This document shows, piece by piece, positions 44,939-55,742 of a stretch of 64,000 nt of DNA. Position numbers and translations under genes: made by a program. Where the stretch lies: positions 21,310,599 through 21,374,598 of the forward strand of contig NC_091933.1 in NCBI RefSeq assembly GCF_041260155.1. Direction: 5' to 3'. The notes under the pieces were generated by a model, which was not told the DNA's origin, ran no database searches, and saw only the letters and a program-made list of their open reading frames with translations. Position 1 is the stretch's first letter; every line of letters begins with the position of its first letter. Source of the stretch: Ptychodera flava (lineage: Eukaryota; Hemichordata; Enteropneusta; Ptychoderidae).

Positions 44939-47900
44939 GTGCTACCTTCGGGCAGCGAGAACTGTTTTCAATACGCCATCGTAGCAAGTTTAAAGTTGGC
45001 CGACCCCGAGTTTCGTGAAAAGAAATGTGGTCAGGTAAGGAGAAAATGGAATACGTACGCTCCATTTATTGCTGACTACTGTTGGGAAGGTATTCCCTTT
45101 CCTACGCCCGCCGATATGACTGTATTCAGGCGCTTCGAGCAGCAAAATCCAGGCATCAAACTTCAAGTATTTCAGATCTACGAAAATGATCCCGCTCCCC
45201 CGTCCGACATAACTGTGTTATATAGTGCCCCTGGCGGAGCCCCTGATGGAACGGAAGGCGGAGCCCGTTCCGAAGCCGATAGGAATCAAATAGCAAATAT
45301 CTTACTGATAGTTGGCGAAGACGGCGGCCGTTCTCACTTCGTACCAATTACTGCGGAAAATCGCCTTCGTAATTCTCGTACTAATCGAAAGAATGAGCGC
45401 AGACGGAAGTGTATTTGTATGGTTTGTAAAAGAGGTTTTAAGTCAACAGAAGAATTAGAAAAACATCAGGTATACTGTGGAACAGACACTGCCCAGCCAG
45501 ATTTTCCTAAGGAAGTGTGTCAATTTGAAGGACATCGGAAGAAGGTTCCTTCTCCCTACGTCGTCTATGCAGATACTGAGGCAATTATTGAGAAGGGGAC
45601 CGGCCGGCACATTCCAATTTGTCTTTCGTATGTTATGGTGGAACGGGGAGGATCGAATCCTTCGGAACGAGGCCCGGGGCGACCCACTGTTTATGGTAAA
45701 AGAACATTCACAGGTCTCTCCTGTGTTACAGACTTTCTAAAGGATATGAAAGAACGGGCCGAGTATTATTCTAAATCGTATTATTGGAAAATAATACCGA
45801 TGAGGGATCCTTCTAATTACCGGCGCGACGGATGTGATCCAGTCTGTATTGCATGTGGAGAGCCGGCAGGATACCGAGTAGTGAAGGAGGAGGCGACCTT
45901 CTATTGCGAAGGATGCCGGCCGTCGAGAACCATTCCTATCTACTTTCACAACCTCAAGGGATACGATGGTTCTTTTATTTTGAAAGAATTACATGAAATC
46001 GACGCCGGAGGGGACCAGAGCCTAAAATCATAGCTAAGACGAGCAATGGAGGAATTATGGGTCTCTCGAAAACATTTATTTTTCACGCCTCAATTGTTGT
46101 TGCCGAGGGAAGAGGGAGATAAGAGACGTTTCTTTTTCTATAAAGTTTATGGACAGTGCTCAGCTGATGATGGGGTCATTGGCGAAGTTGGCAACGACTG
46201 TGCCGGACCACGGATGGACGGCAGTACCACTTACGTACCCGGACATTCAAAGGGCGAAAGGTTTCTTCCCCTACGAATATTTAGACTCGGTTGACAGACT
46301 GGGAGAGGAGGAGCTCCCGGAGAGGGGGGAATTTTATAGCGAATTGACGGAAGAGGGGATTTCAGAGTCTGATTACGAACATGCATTAAGAGTATGGGAC
46401 GAAGTTGGATGTAAGACGATTCGTGATTATATGGAATTCTATTGTGAGACGGATGTTCTCCTTCTTGCTAATATATTCGAAAATTTTCGCGACACATGTT
46501 TAGAAGCATATAAGTTAGATCCGGCCCATTACATGTCAGCGCCTGGCTTGACATGGGATGCTATGTTACTTTACACGGGTAATAAGTTTGGGCTCATTCA
46601 AGATGCTGAGCAGATGACTTTCGTACAACGGGGAATTCGAGGCGGCATCAGCCAGTGTAATATTCATTATTTACAGACAAATCATCCGGCTTACGCTGGC
46701 CCCGCCGGCGGGAATACTTACGTTAGTTACGATCCGGAGAAACCGGTGACCGAAATAAAATATCTCGATGCAAACAATCTCTACGGCTGGGCAATGAGTC
46801 AGGCAATGCCTACGGGCGGACTTCATTGGATGACGATGGAAGAGTGGGAGGAATGGGAATGCGGGGCCCGAGGCGGAGCCGGCGGAGCGTGGGGCCCGAG
46901 CCGGCGGAGCTGGCGGAGCGTGGGGACCTGGTTCCACCTTTCCACCAAGTTTTCTAGAAGTAGACTTAGAATACCCAGCCGAATTACATGAAGAACACAG
47001 CGATTTGCCATTAGCACCGCATCACTATGAATTTCCGAGGCAGGGCGGTCGACTGATTACAAGTGTGATGGATAGAGAGTCCTATGTCTTACACTACAAG
47101 TTGCTGGAATTCTATCTTCGGATGGGAATGAGATTGAAAAAGATTTATCGGGTGCTTGCTTTCGATGAAGCTCCATGTCTCGCGAAATATATTGACTTTA
47201 ACACTAAAATGAGGGCAAAGGGGAGGACAGATTTCGAAAAGAATTTCTATAAGCTGATGAATAATGCAATGTTCGGTAAGACAATAGAAGATGTTCGAAA
47301 GTACAGAGACTTTAAATTTGTTTCGGACTGGAACGGCACGGATAGTGGACGTAAAAAGATTCAGAAGTATAATCCAAAGATGAAACATATAACTTTCATA
47401 ACTTCCGAAGAGGATGGTGATTCCTGCGACAGTGCCCTACTGGAACTGAAAACGGATGAGCATAGATATGTAAACCAGTTTTCATCGGCGCCGCAGTACT
47501 GGAACTTTCTAAGCTGCTTATGTATGAGACGCATTACAATTACTTTCGGGTCAGTTCCCTGGAATAAGATTAGCCTACATGGATACTGACAGTTTTGTTT
47601 ACAGTGTGCCGATCCCGAACCCGGACGGCTCATGCGTCAGCACTTTCAATGATATAGTTCGGGAAGATGTGGAAAAGAATGGTGAGAAGTCTATATATGA
47701 TACTAGTGGGATGAGCTCCGCAATAGGCCCCAACTTTCCGAAGATTAATAAAAAAGTGATAGGTAAATTTAAAGATGAGTTGAATGGTGAACCTATTCTT
47801 GATTTTGTCGGCATACGCTCGAAAGTGTATGCTTTTCGAACTCCAACTTCGGAGACGAAAAAAAATAAAGGGGTGAAAGATGTTTGTGTTAGAAAACATT

Positions 47901-48130
47901 TGAACTTTGAAGATTATAAAGATCTGTTTGAAACTGGGAAGAAGCCGGAGCCGGCACAGTTTGTACAGTTTGTACGGAAAAAGGCTGGAGAAATCCGTAG
48001 TGAAAAGCGTAGTAAAATCATGATGGCGCCAAATGATATCAAACGTGTGCAGTTATATAATCCAGACACGGGCGAATGGCTGGCAGAAACATGGCCGATA
48101 GGACGGACGACGGGTCATGGTTATGGTTAA
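44939..48130 (+). CDS. Protein-primed DNA polymerase B region of the Polinton (broken)
   Basis: In order: an OTU/cysteine-protease-like start (PSGSENCFQYAIVASL); a zinc-finger-like CMVCKRGFKSTEELEKHQ; the exonuclease motifs YADTEAI (ExoI) and YFHNLKGYDGSFIL (ExoII); polymerase motif A YLDANNLYGWAM; motif B FYKLMNNAMFGKT; and motif C MDTDSFVY. The end is NPDTGEWLAETWPIGRTTGH. This replicates the element by protein priming. A GC-rich GGAGC repeat expands one stretch near 46861–46925. Broken, about three or four breaks. Confidence 0.93.
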
Positions 48131-49387
48131 TATTGTAAAGACTTTAATCTACTATTTTCAACAGTGACCTGGGCATCACTGATAACATAAATGTGGGCAA
48201 ATATATTATCATTGTGAGCGTCATCGCCACCCCCCGCGGTATCTTTCTTCAGGATCTCAAGTTGAATTCCGTCCTTTGTGTTCATTACTCTAAGACCATT
48301 TCCATGAAACTCAATATCTTTAAAACTACGCAGATCGATAAACAGACAGAATTTATTCTTCAAATAATCGACCTCATCTATATCAATTTCACACCAATCT
48401 TTATCTTCAGCAAAATACCGTCGCACCTCTCGCCAAAATTGTCTTGGTATCATCTTCTGAGCGTACACTTTATTTGCAATGCCTTCGATTGATACAGACA
48501 CAGATTCAATGGATGGGTTAAAGAAAAGTTCACTGTTCAGTTCTGCCTGATTCTGATTTTTAGTGAAGAGTATAGCGATACCTCTAATGCTACGTCGTGG
48601 TACATTTATATTTCATTGATAACCGTGTCCGATTCTTTGAATGGGATTGTTCTAAAATAATGTATATGCTCGTAAAGGTAACTTTTTCCACCGTTGTAAT
48701 AACCAGCAGTTGACCTCGCGAGATTGAGGTCAGAAATTGTTTCGTATTCCATTTGAATGTTTTTTAATTTATAATTGGCTGTAACAACCTGATTACTAAC
48801 AAGTAATGGGAGGCGGGGGCCAACGTAATTTCCCATTCAATATGACTCCCTAACGCTTTTGGATATGCAACTCCATGACCTGTTATGAGGGGATGAGTGA
48901 GACGAATAGCATATTTTGTTCTATATGTGTTGAGAAGTAAAATATCACCCACGACGGCGGCATCTGCATCTTTCGCAACACTTCTCAATTTTCTTAGATT
49001 TTCGTTCTGAATTCCGTACAGTGTCATGTTCGTTCTCTCCTTTTTATGTTTGAAGAGATCGCGATAACATTCAATAAGGTTATATTTATTCAAATCGAAA
49101 AGTGTCTGACCCTCAAATGTGAGTTTCATACGCTCCACCAAATTTTTTGCAACATTTTGTACTACTCGGTTATATTCATCTCCCATTACTTCGAGATCAA
49201 AAACCAGGTCGAAAGTATCTGGAACTAAGAGTACTCCGCTTTCTAACTTCGGACATCGTATGATAAGTGTCTGGCCTGGATCTGCCTCACTTGGATTATG
49301 AGCAATCACATGATGAGTTCTTTCTGACTTCGTTCCATTCGGTATTCGGTTGGTGAAAGTCGGTGATAATGTTCTATCGTACCCCAT
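48127..49387 (-). CDS. Major capsid protein-like region of the Polinton (broken)
   Basis: Starts MGYDRTLSPTFTNRIPNG, then SEADPGQTLIIRCPKLESG, VERMKLTFEGQTLFDLNKY, a KYAIRLTHPLITGHGVAYPK block and, near the end, VSIEGIANKVYAQKM and KFCLFIDLRSFKD. The -IxLxxPL...- block resembles the strand after the first jelly roll of double-jelly-roll capsid proteins, and the length of about 420 residues fits. It is convergent with the polymerase, overlapping its end by about 4 bp. Broken, about two breaks. Confidence 0.7.
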
Positions 49388-49467
49388 TTTTCGTGTAATG
49401 TATATAGTAGAAGAAAAAAAAGAAAATTAAGTTTCACTTCGTGTATATAATGACTTAGAAGAAAAAA

Positions 49468-49818
49468 TCACATCTTTACGTAAATATTTCCGTCTGCTTG
49501 AAAGATAAATCGATTACCTGTGTCGCGAATCAATCGAAGAACCCAATATTCTTGGAGATGATGAGCCTCTTGGTCATCCTCAGTATCCTGGAATACAGCT
49601 ATGAATTCTAGTCGCTTAAAGAAGTTAGTCTTTTGACATTCCTTAATGAAAGCTAATATGTTATGATATAGATTATCATCTTTGAGTCGGACACCTGGAT
49701 TTGCTCGAAGTATATGTCGATTTACTCGTCGGAGTTTGCACCATTCCAATTCGACAGAGAAACCAAACAGGTCTTTATTTTTAGAAAGAAACTTTGCAAT
49801 ATTCTTTTCACCAAACAT
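49468..49818 (-). CDS. Unrecognised Polinton protein, 116 aa
   Basis: Starts MFGEKNIAKFLSKNKDLFGF, a mixed alpha/beta protein without a motif I can name. It sits between the capsid-like and coiled-coil genes on the same strand, 12 bp after the latter, so it is probably co-transcribed with them. It looks whole. Confidence 0.5.
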   Translation of the reverse strand: MFGEKNIAKFLSKNKDLFGFSVELEWCKLRRVNRHILRANPGVRLKDDNLYHNILAFIKECQKTNFFKRLEFIAVFQDTEDDQEAHHLQEYWVLRLIRDTGNRFIFQADGNIYVKM

Positions 49819-49830
49819 GTTGATGCCATA

Positions 49831-50859
49831 TTAATACATAATTTTATTTATAATGACTAATGTTAAACCAGTTAAAAATATCCATAGCTGTTCTCCGACA
49901 AATCCGACAACCGATCCTGCTGTTTTTAATAGAAAACTGACGAGGGAGCCGATTAAACCTGGTATTGCAGCAGCACTTTTTGCGGCCAAGGTTTTTAACC
50001 ATTCGCCAAATTGCTTTACAATTTCTTTCGCTTTTGTATATACTTTGGATGGACCTGAACCTCCTGCGTTTGCTCCTGCTCCCCCTGCTCTCGCTCCTCC
50101 TCCTCCTCCTCTAGTCACAGCCAGGGCAATTGTTGATATTGTCATTCCAAGGGCAGTCAGTATTGCAGCGATTGTAATACCATTTCGTTTAAATAACTCA
50201 GTCAGCTTCAACCTAAGTGACAAATCTGGATCAGAAATTACATCACGAAGAGACCTAGTCGTAGCCAGTCTTTCATGTGCCCCACTGATCATATCAAGTT
50301 GTACTTCAATTCGATCATCAATTTTAGCTAGTCTTGTTCTGAGTTCGGGTGTAAGTTCTGTCTGCTCTAACAGATTTTCTCTTTCACTGTAAAGCTCATC
50401 AAGACGCATATTTGCTATCTTTAATTCATCAACAAAAGCTCTATATTCTGGGTTTAGATTGTTCCATTGGTCGATTTTATTTTCAAAAGCTCGTATTTTA
50501 TCTGCATTACCAGAAGCATCTTGCCGTAACTCTGTCAGTTTATCTTTGTATATACCCATGTCTTTTGGTGTCATCTTCTCAGCCGGTATTTTATCGGTTA
50601 TCACATCTTCAGAATGCAATTCACGACTCACATTTTCGGGCTCTGCGCTAGAGCGACCTCCGAGTACATCTCTAATAAATTCATGTCCTCCTTTTTCTCT
50701 CATTAATGTGGGGAGCTTATAAAATCCACCTCCTCTATCTTTAGACAGCTTGAGGTTTTTATAATACAGCTTTCCATCCCTAACCTCAGATTCCATAGTC
50801 AATACATTTAGTGCATCCGGATTAGTAATTTTATTCTCATCTAAGAATTTATTAACCAT
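49831..50859 (-). CDS. Coiled-coil membrane protein of the Polinton, 342 aa
   Basis: The N-terminal half is charged and helical (KIRAFENKIDQWNN, LDELYSERENLLEQ), likely coiled coil. A membrane helix (ITIAAILTALGMTISTIALA) is followed by a Gly/Ala linker. A second hydrophobic pair near the C-terminus (AAIPGLIGSLVSFLLKTAGS and FLTGLTLVIINKIMY) completes it. It resembles the coiled-coil PW-type protein of Polintons; function unproven. It looks whole. Confidence 0.6.
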   Translation of the reverse strand: MVNKFLDENKITNPDALNVLTMESEVRDGKLYYKNLKLSKDRGGGFYKLPTLMREKGGHEFIRDVLGGRSSAEPENVSRELHSEDVITDKIPAEKMTPKDMGIYKDKLTELRQDASGNADKIRAFENKIDQWNNLNPEYRAFVDELKIANMRLDELYSERENLLEQTELTPELRTRLAKIDDRIEVQLDMISGAHERLATTRSLRDVISDPDLSLRLKLTELFKRNGITIAAILTALGMTISTIALAVTRGGGGGARAGGAGANAGGSGPSKVYTKAKEIVKQFGEWLKTLAAKSAAAIPGLIGSLVSFLLKTAGSVVGFVGEQLWIFLTGLTLVIINKIMY

Positions 50860-50861
50860 TC

Positions 50862-51044
50862 TTAATTTTCATTTGCTCTAAGTTCAGTCAAACGATCGAC
50901 CTTTGGGCTAGCAAGGAAAGGATCAGCTTCTGCAAGGGCATTATCATCGTCTATGAAGTATGTTTCAGCAGTAGCGTCATCATCATCATTCAAATTTGCA
51001 TCATCGAAATCCTGGAGTGGTATATCTTCTCCTCCTTCTGCCAT
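50862..51044 (-). CDS. Acidic Polinton protein, 60 aa
   Basis: MAEGGEDIPLQDFDDANLND start, very rich in Asp and Glu. It ends directly before the coiled-coil gene (2-bp gap), suggesting one transcript. No family recognised. Confidence 0.5.
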   Translation of the reverse strand: MAEGGEDIPLQDFDDANLNDDDDATAETYFIDDDNALAEADPFLASPKVDRLTELRANEN

Positions 51045-51101
51045 ATTGTCTTTCTATATTACTACAATTATTTTTTATCATCCCTTACATATACAGTAAA
51101 A

Positions 51102-51560
51102 ATGCACATCTCAGTTGTTGAAAGCGTTGAACAATTGGCTGATTACATAGAAAGAACAAGTGCTGCATATCGACGAAGTTATAAATTAATGGGTCGAATT
51201 GATATGGCTCTTAATATTACTAAGGGAATTCTTGTAAGCTCTGCTGTAATAGCAGCAATTCCAACAGTTCCGGTACTGTTAGCCTTAACTCCTATACCTG
51301 GCGTCGTTATTGATGTAATACAAGGGAAAACGGGAGTATCAAAGAGGCGAGAGAAATATAAACATTATTACGTTCAATATAAACAGCTGCTTACACAAAT
51401 ACAAGAAAAAGGTGCAACCCTTCGGAACGAGGAGGCTCCGGGGTCAGAACTTATTCAGGACATATTTCATCAGGCGCTAGAAATTCAAAAACAAGAAGGA
51501 TTTAGTCCGCCGCTGGAGCGATATCTACGATATTATGGATTGAATGGATATGAAAGTTAG
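51102..51560 (+). CDS. Polinton membrane-hairpin protein, 152 aa
   Basis: Starts MHISVVESVEQLADYIERTS. Two hydrophobic segments in tandem (ILVSSAVIAAIPTVPVLLAL and IPGVVIDVI) form a membrane hairpin; the rest is helical with a basic KRREKYKHYY block. An ATLRNEEAPGSE stretch stems from a CCTTCGGAACG-type insert. It ends exactly at the right terminal repeat. It looks whole. Confidence 0.55.
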   Translation: MHISVVESVEQLADYIERTSAAYRRSYKLMGRIDMALNITKGILVSSAVIAAIPTVPVLLALTPIPGVVIDVIQGKTGVSKRREKYKHYYVQYKQLLTQIQEKGATLRNEEAPGSELIQDIFHQALEIQKQEGFSPPLERYLRYYGLNGYES

Positions 51561-51907
51561 TTCGCACCGATAGGAACTTCGTGTTCAACATCAGCTAGAC
51601 TCCGCGACCGGCCGGCCGGACTGACAACGGGGCTCCTTTATATAGGCTAGTTTGATGGTGATGACTCACACGGAATTTCCCGTACACCTTCGGAACGTGT
51701 ATAAACATGCTCAGCAGGGAATTTCCCCGCTTAGTTCAGGACAATGCACTGCTGCGCAGCTGTTGCGCATGCGTGAGTTCATATATAGGTCAGGGTCATA
51801 CTTTAGTTACATGGATGGTTAATTTTTCCTTCGCTTCATGTAGATAAATGAATAAAATGGGGTGTAAAATTTTACTTCATCCAGTTGTCCACGTTTACTT
51901 TACTACT
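51560..51907 (-). repeat. Polinton terminal inverted repeat, right
   Basis: Complement of 35001–35358, ending CTTTACTACT directly before the TCCGTA duplication. It has one extra CCGG unit compared with the left repeat. Confidence 0.95.
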
Positions 51908-51913
51908 TCCGTA
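51908..51913. repeat. Polinton target-site duplication, right (TCCGTA)
   Basis: Identical to 34995–35000. Confidence 0.93.
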
Positions 51914-52273
51914 CGAACAAGGCTGAGGGACCGTGCAAGGAACACTATATAAGAAAGATCACACTACTGAAAATAATAGAGAAAAAACCTCTTGCGTCAT
52001 CTCTGGAATAAGGCAGCTGTATTGAGATATAACGAACTTGAATAATATTTCTTTGTTGGCTAAATAAAAAAAGTTGTTTTCCTTATAAACCTGATCTTTT
52101 CCGTTTCAAACTCGTTGACCCTTAAAACTAGCAGGTCCAAAACTACAATAAGAGTGGATTAACTTTGCTATTTTCTCTGAATCATCCACAGCAAAAACAA
52201 CAAAAAACATGAAAAACATGCCCATGAAAAAATAAATTTGTATGAATGACCGACTGTATCTTTCAGACACTTG

Positions 52274-52375
52274 TTAAAACCAAAGGCACCGCTGTAGTTG
52301 ACATTGCTTTTGGTATGGTAGAAAGGGTTTTACTACACTAAAAGCGATGTCAACTACGGCGGTGCCTGTGGTTAA
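52274..52375. mobile_element. Hairpin MITE with TTAA ends
   Basis: Arms of about 38 bp: AAAGGCACCGCTGTAGTTGA at the left and its near-complement TCAACTACGGCGGTGCCTGT at the right, each bounded by TTAA. Confidence 0.72.
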
Positions 52376-53427
52376 AATGGGAAATACAAATACTTTGCCA
52401 CACATTGGTTTGCAGCATCGGTAAGCGTGTATCCTCTCCAGACCATTTTGGATTGATTGTACACTCTGCAATGGTGTAAGTTGCTCAAATCTTACATCTA
52501 AAATCTCAAAGGAATTGATATTTGCTATGTGTTATTTCAAACTCTACCCTTGTCACATATTGGCAAAAATAGATCCTGATTATTACAGTCGTAGCAAATA
52601 GATATACAAAGAATTGCCGGACCTGTATGTAGTATAGATAGTACAAGTAAAGCTTTCGGCAACATGGCGCCCTCAGTGGCTGCAGCCAGGAAATTAGACG
52701 TATTAAACTTTAATGTATCAAAGCCATTCATTGACAGATATAGATATACAATAATAATAATAGACGAGATCAACTCATTTACACACGCGCACGCGTGCGC
52801 TCGCACACATACATACAAAACCACTTATTCCATATTTTGGACCCTTTTTTTTTGCTTCAGAGAATTACTCAAAAGGTGGGAACAATTCAAGCAGATTTAC
52901 ATGTAAATGAAATGCGAGTTACTAGCACTGGAGTTACTAGTCCTGATTACTGGTGGGCGGTCATTCCAAACATTCATATTTTTGACATTTAGCCAAACCG
53001 GGATGTTCTATGGACATTCTCTTCTTCTCCTTGAGGGAGCTATTGGTACCTTATTAGTCAATGGGTGAACAGCTGTCCCAAATATTTCTAAGACCCCTTC
53101 ACAACATTGAGACGCTCAGCTGTGGGGGCTTACAGACAGTAAACACAACTAATGAACTACAAATGACCATTGATAATTCAGTCACAGTGATAAAAGGTTA
53201 ATTAGTTTGAAAATTAGAATAGGTCAGGAATTAATATTTTTCATACATAGTCGTATCTAGGAAACATAATAATCAGATCATCTATTTCTAGAGGAGCTGA
53301 TAAGGCTTTTCCAGCTGCTGTGGCCTAAATTTAACGCCAATCCCCACCATTTTCACATATAAAGATTCAGCCATCTCATTAAACAAAATGAGAATTTATA
53401 AAGTTCTGGTGGTGCAAAAGTTATAGG

Positions 53428-53763
53428 TTAAGGTAGCATGCGCCTTGGGGATAGGTATTCGGACTCTCAAATTTTTTACAATACTTTTCTGATATACCAC
53501 TTGTAGGGCCTCATGTTAAATCTCTTTGAGTAAGAAAAATTTTTACGGTCTTAGTTTTTTGAAAATCGAAAACTTTACTTTTTCGTGGCCATTTTGAATT
53601 TCAAATATCGGTAAATGTTTATTAATTGCTTCTCTAGTACCAAACTTTGTATAGTGACCCCTGATTTTATTCTTTATTTGGTTAGGGAATAGTTGAAATT
53701 ATCATTGAGGAAAGTTTGAGCAAAAGTTACAGTCTTTCACTTTTGAGGCGCATACTACCTTAA
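53428..53763. mobile_element. TTAA-bounded MITE, family M1
   Basis: 336 bp, starts TTAAGGTAGCATGCGCCTTG, ends GAGGCGCATACTACCTTAA. The body matches 11598–11955. Confidence 0.8.
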
Positions 53764-54109
53764 GCCTTTCTGAAGGTGTGAGCTATGCTGGCCTTAATCT
53801 CTCCTCATTGAGTATTTGACAGACCACCTTCAAGCCAGCCTGGTGGAGAACTTGAGTAATCTGGTGTCATCTGGCTTATATGAAGATCTGGTTAATAGTG
53901 TTAGTCAAGTGTATGACCTTTGCGAGTTAATAATGTCAGTCAAGCGTAAGACCTTTGCTACCCATCTATAGTAACAATAATGCTGTGGAGGTAAGGGACA
54001 TGCTGACGGGCATTTGTAGACCAGCTATAGCACACAAGCATACAAAGTGACAGTGTAACTTCCCAGTGGTAGACCTTCCACGCATAATACTCTATACAAG
54101 TGTGCTCTA

Positions 54110-55742
54110 TCAGTGGAAATCCGGATGAGGAGGCAGCTTCTCCGGCGGTACATATGGACCAACATCCCGGCAGGACGATCCCTTGCAGATACTGAGCATG
54201 ATCAGCCTCTGGTTCTGCTGTTCGATGATGTATTCCGGAACCTGATGGACAATGTTTGTCAGCTGGTCTGGGTCCTTAGCCAAGTCATACAATTCAACAA
54301 AACTCTGGAAAAGACAAAGTAGGTCAATGACATATGAAAGAAATAGATAACAAACAGATTTAATCAATGAAAAAAAAAATACAGAAAAAAACAAAACAAA
54401 TAAACACATAACTACATGACAAAGACCCAGAAACAAACAAGTAGATCATTCACCTATTAAAACAAACTAACGACTGAATGCATGGATGACTAAATATGGA
54501 AATAAATCAATTAATTCATTAATTACTGCATTAATTAATTGACTAACTACAACAATAGCAATGACAGGTTTAGCCAAGAATATGACTTAATGAATTGCTT
54601 TCAAGTGGTCAGCACAATGGGGTTTACCGGTCTATTCCAGATGTGAAATAAAACAAAATAATAGAAAATGTAAAATTAACGAATTCTTTGTACAAACTGA
54701 GTTGTGCATAGTTTTACAACACAATGTATAATGTGATAAATAGCTATTGTGCTACACCGATACTTAAATCTGCACCCCCGTAATGTTGATTTTAGACAAC
54801 AGGAGGGACTTTCCGGACAATTTATATTTTGCAAAAAGTTGCTTTTTGGACTGTAAATATGTACTCACCTCATCATCATTGAACTCACAGTACATCAGCT
54901 TTGTGGTATCATTCAGCGTTCTAGTGCAGGAATAGGTATTATTCTTGGCGTCTTCACAAGTACAGTCCAGTGAGTGACATGCCTGTGTAGGATATACAAA
55001 ACAAGGGCTGAGCAAATTTGATCCATGTAATACTTTTTGGTCCCTGCATCAATATCAATGGTAACCCCTTCACAACCATGGGTCGGCCAAAAAAACCCAT
55101 TGTCATCAATGGTGATTGTGGACTTCATACGGGAAATTGAAGGAGTGAAAATTCCTGCAGATAAATTTGCCATTTGTGCATACATTCTTACTGTACTGCT
55201 TGTTTTCTGGTGTCAGAAGAGTAGAATATCAAATTTACCAGGGACAAAATGGTTAATTGATCCAACCTTTCACTGAGAACGTCAGATTTGCCAATTGAAT
55301 TTCTACTGTATTGATTTCCATATAGCACATGTAAGGCTGATTATACCGGTAGTTGAACTTGTATGTGCTAAGCAATGTTATCAGAAATGAGACAAACCAT
55401 CAAAACGCAACATACTGTACTAGCTTATACCACCTCTACATTCATAACCTTTTATTGAAGATAAACACACTATGTATAAACAAATATTAAGAGATATTAA
55501 ACTTTTTAAGTTATACATTTAATCTGTTGATCTTAATGAAATACGAAAACGACAAGATGTATTAAAATTGGGCAATGAAATCATGGAGTGGCTCAAACAA
55601 AGCAAAATTACAACTGATCTTTACTCACTCCAAGATCTTCAGTGTTGTTACAACCGTGTATTCCATCAGGCTTGTACTCTCCGTTGTGTTCAACCAGGAA
55701 ATCTTGCCTCCATTTTGAAGATTTAAACGTTGTGTTTGGATG
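54110..55742 (-). CDS. N-acetylglucosamine-6-sulfatase-like, C-terminal exons, unit 1
   Basis: Three exons on the - strand: 55629–55742, 54869–54982 and 54110–54304 (TGA at 54110–54112), all phase 0 with GT–AG borders. They encode [18 protein letters not shown], then [20 protein letters not shown] and [10 protein letters not shown], then [17 protein letters not shown] and [15 protein letters not shown]. These blocks match the C-terminal region of lysosomal N-acetylglucosamine-6-sulfatase (GNS), which removes 6-sulfate from heparan and keratan sulfate; Sulf1/2 endosulfatases are a weaker match. The catalytic N-terminal domain (CxPSR formylglycine site) is not in the window. No further exon is recognised up to 63032, so this may be a partial duplicate or an alternative 3' end. 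Confidence 0.8.

Larger units (their letters stand above)
35001..51907. mobile_element. Polinton (Maverick), 16.9 kb, fossil with both ends
   Basis: Begins AGTAGTAAAG and ends CTTTACTACT, with inverted repeats of about 350 bp and a 6-bp target duplication. It carries the Polinton hallmark set: protein-primed DNA polymerase B, integrase with a chromodomain-like tail, FtsK/HerA-type packaging ATPase, and capsid-type proteins, plus small membrane proteins and a fibre-like region. Several genes look whole and others are broken; I estimate roughly a dozen breaks overall. I did not recognise the adenain-like protease usual in the family. The two ends differ at only a handful of sites, so the insertion looks young compared with the surrounding LINE fragments. 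Confidence 0.96.
51914..54109. other. Spacer between the Polinton and the sulfatase-like unit
   Basis: No supported gene. It contains a TTAA-ended hairpin at 52274–52375 and an M1 MITE at 53428–53763. The part just above 54000 may be the 3' UTR of the - strand sulfatase. Confidence 0.5.

Noticed and set aside
52664-52906. Frame starting MAPSVAAARKLDVLNF as a possible exon 1
   Set aside because: Runs into a CA-rich microsatellite and has no donor or downstream exon.
54110-55742. Sulf1/Sulf2 endosulfatase as the identity of the sulfatase exons
   Set aside because: The TCEDAxNNTYxCxRT and [16 protein letters not shown] blocks and short C-terminus fit GNS better; no Sulf-type hydrophilic domain nearby.
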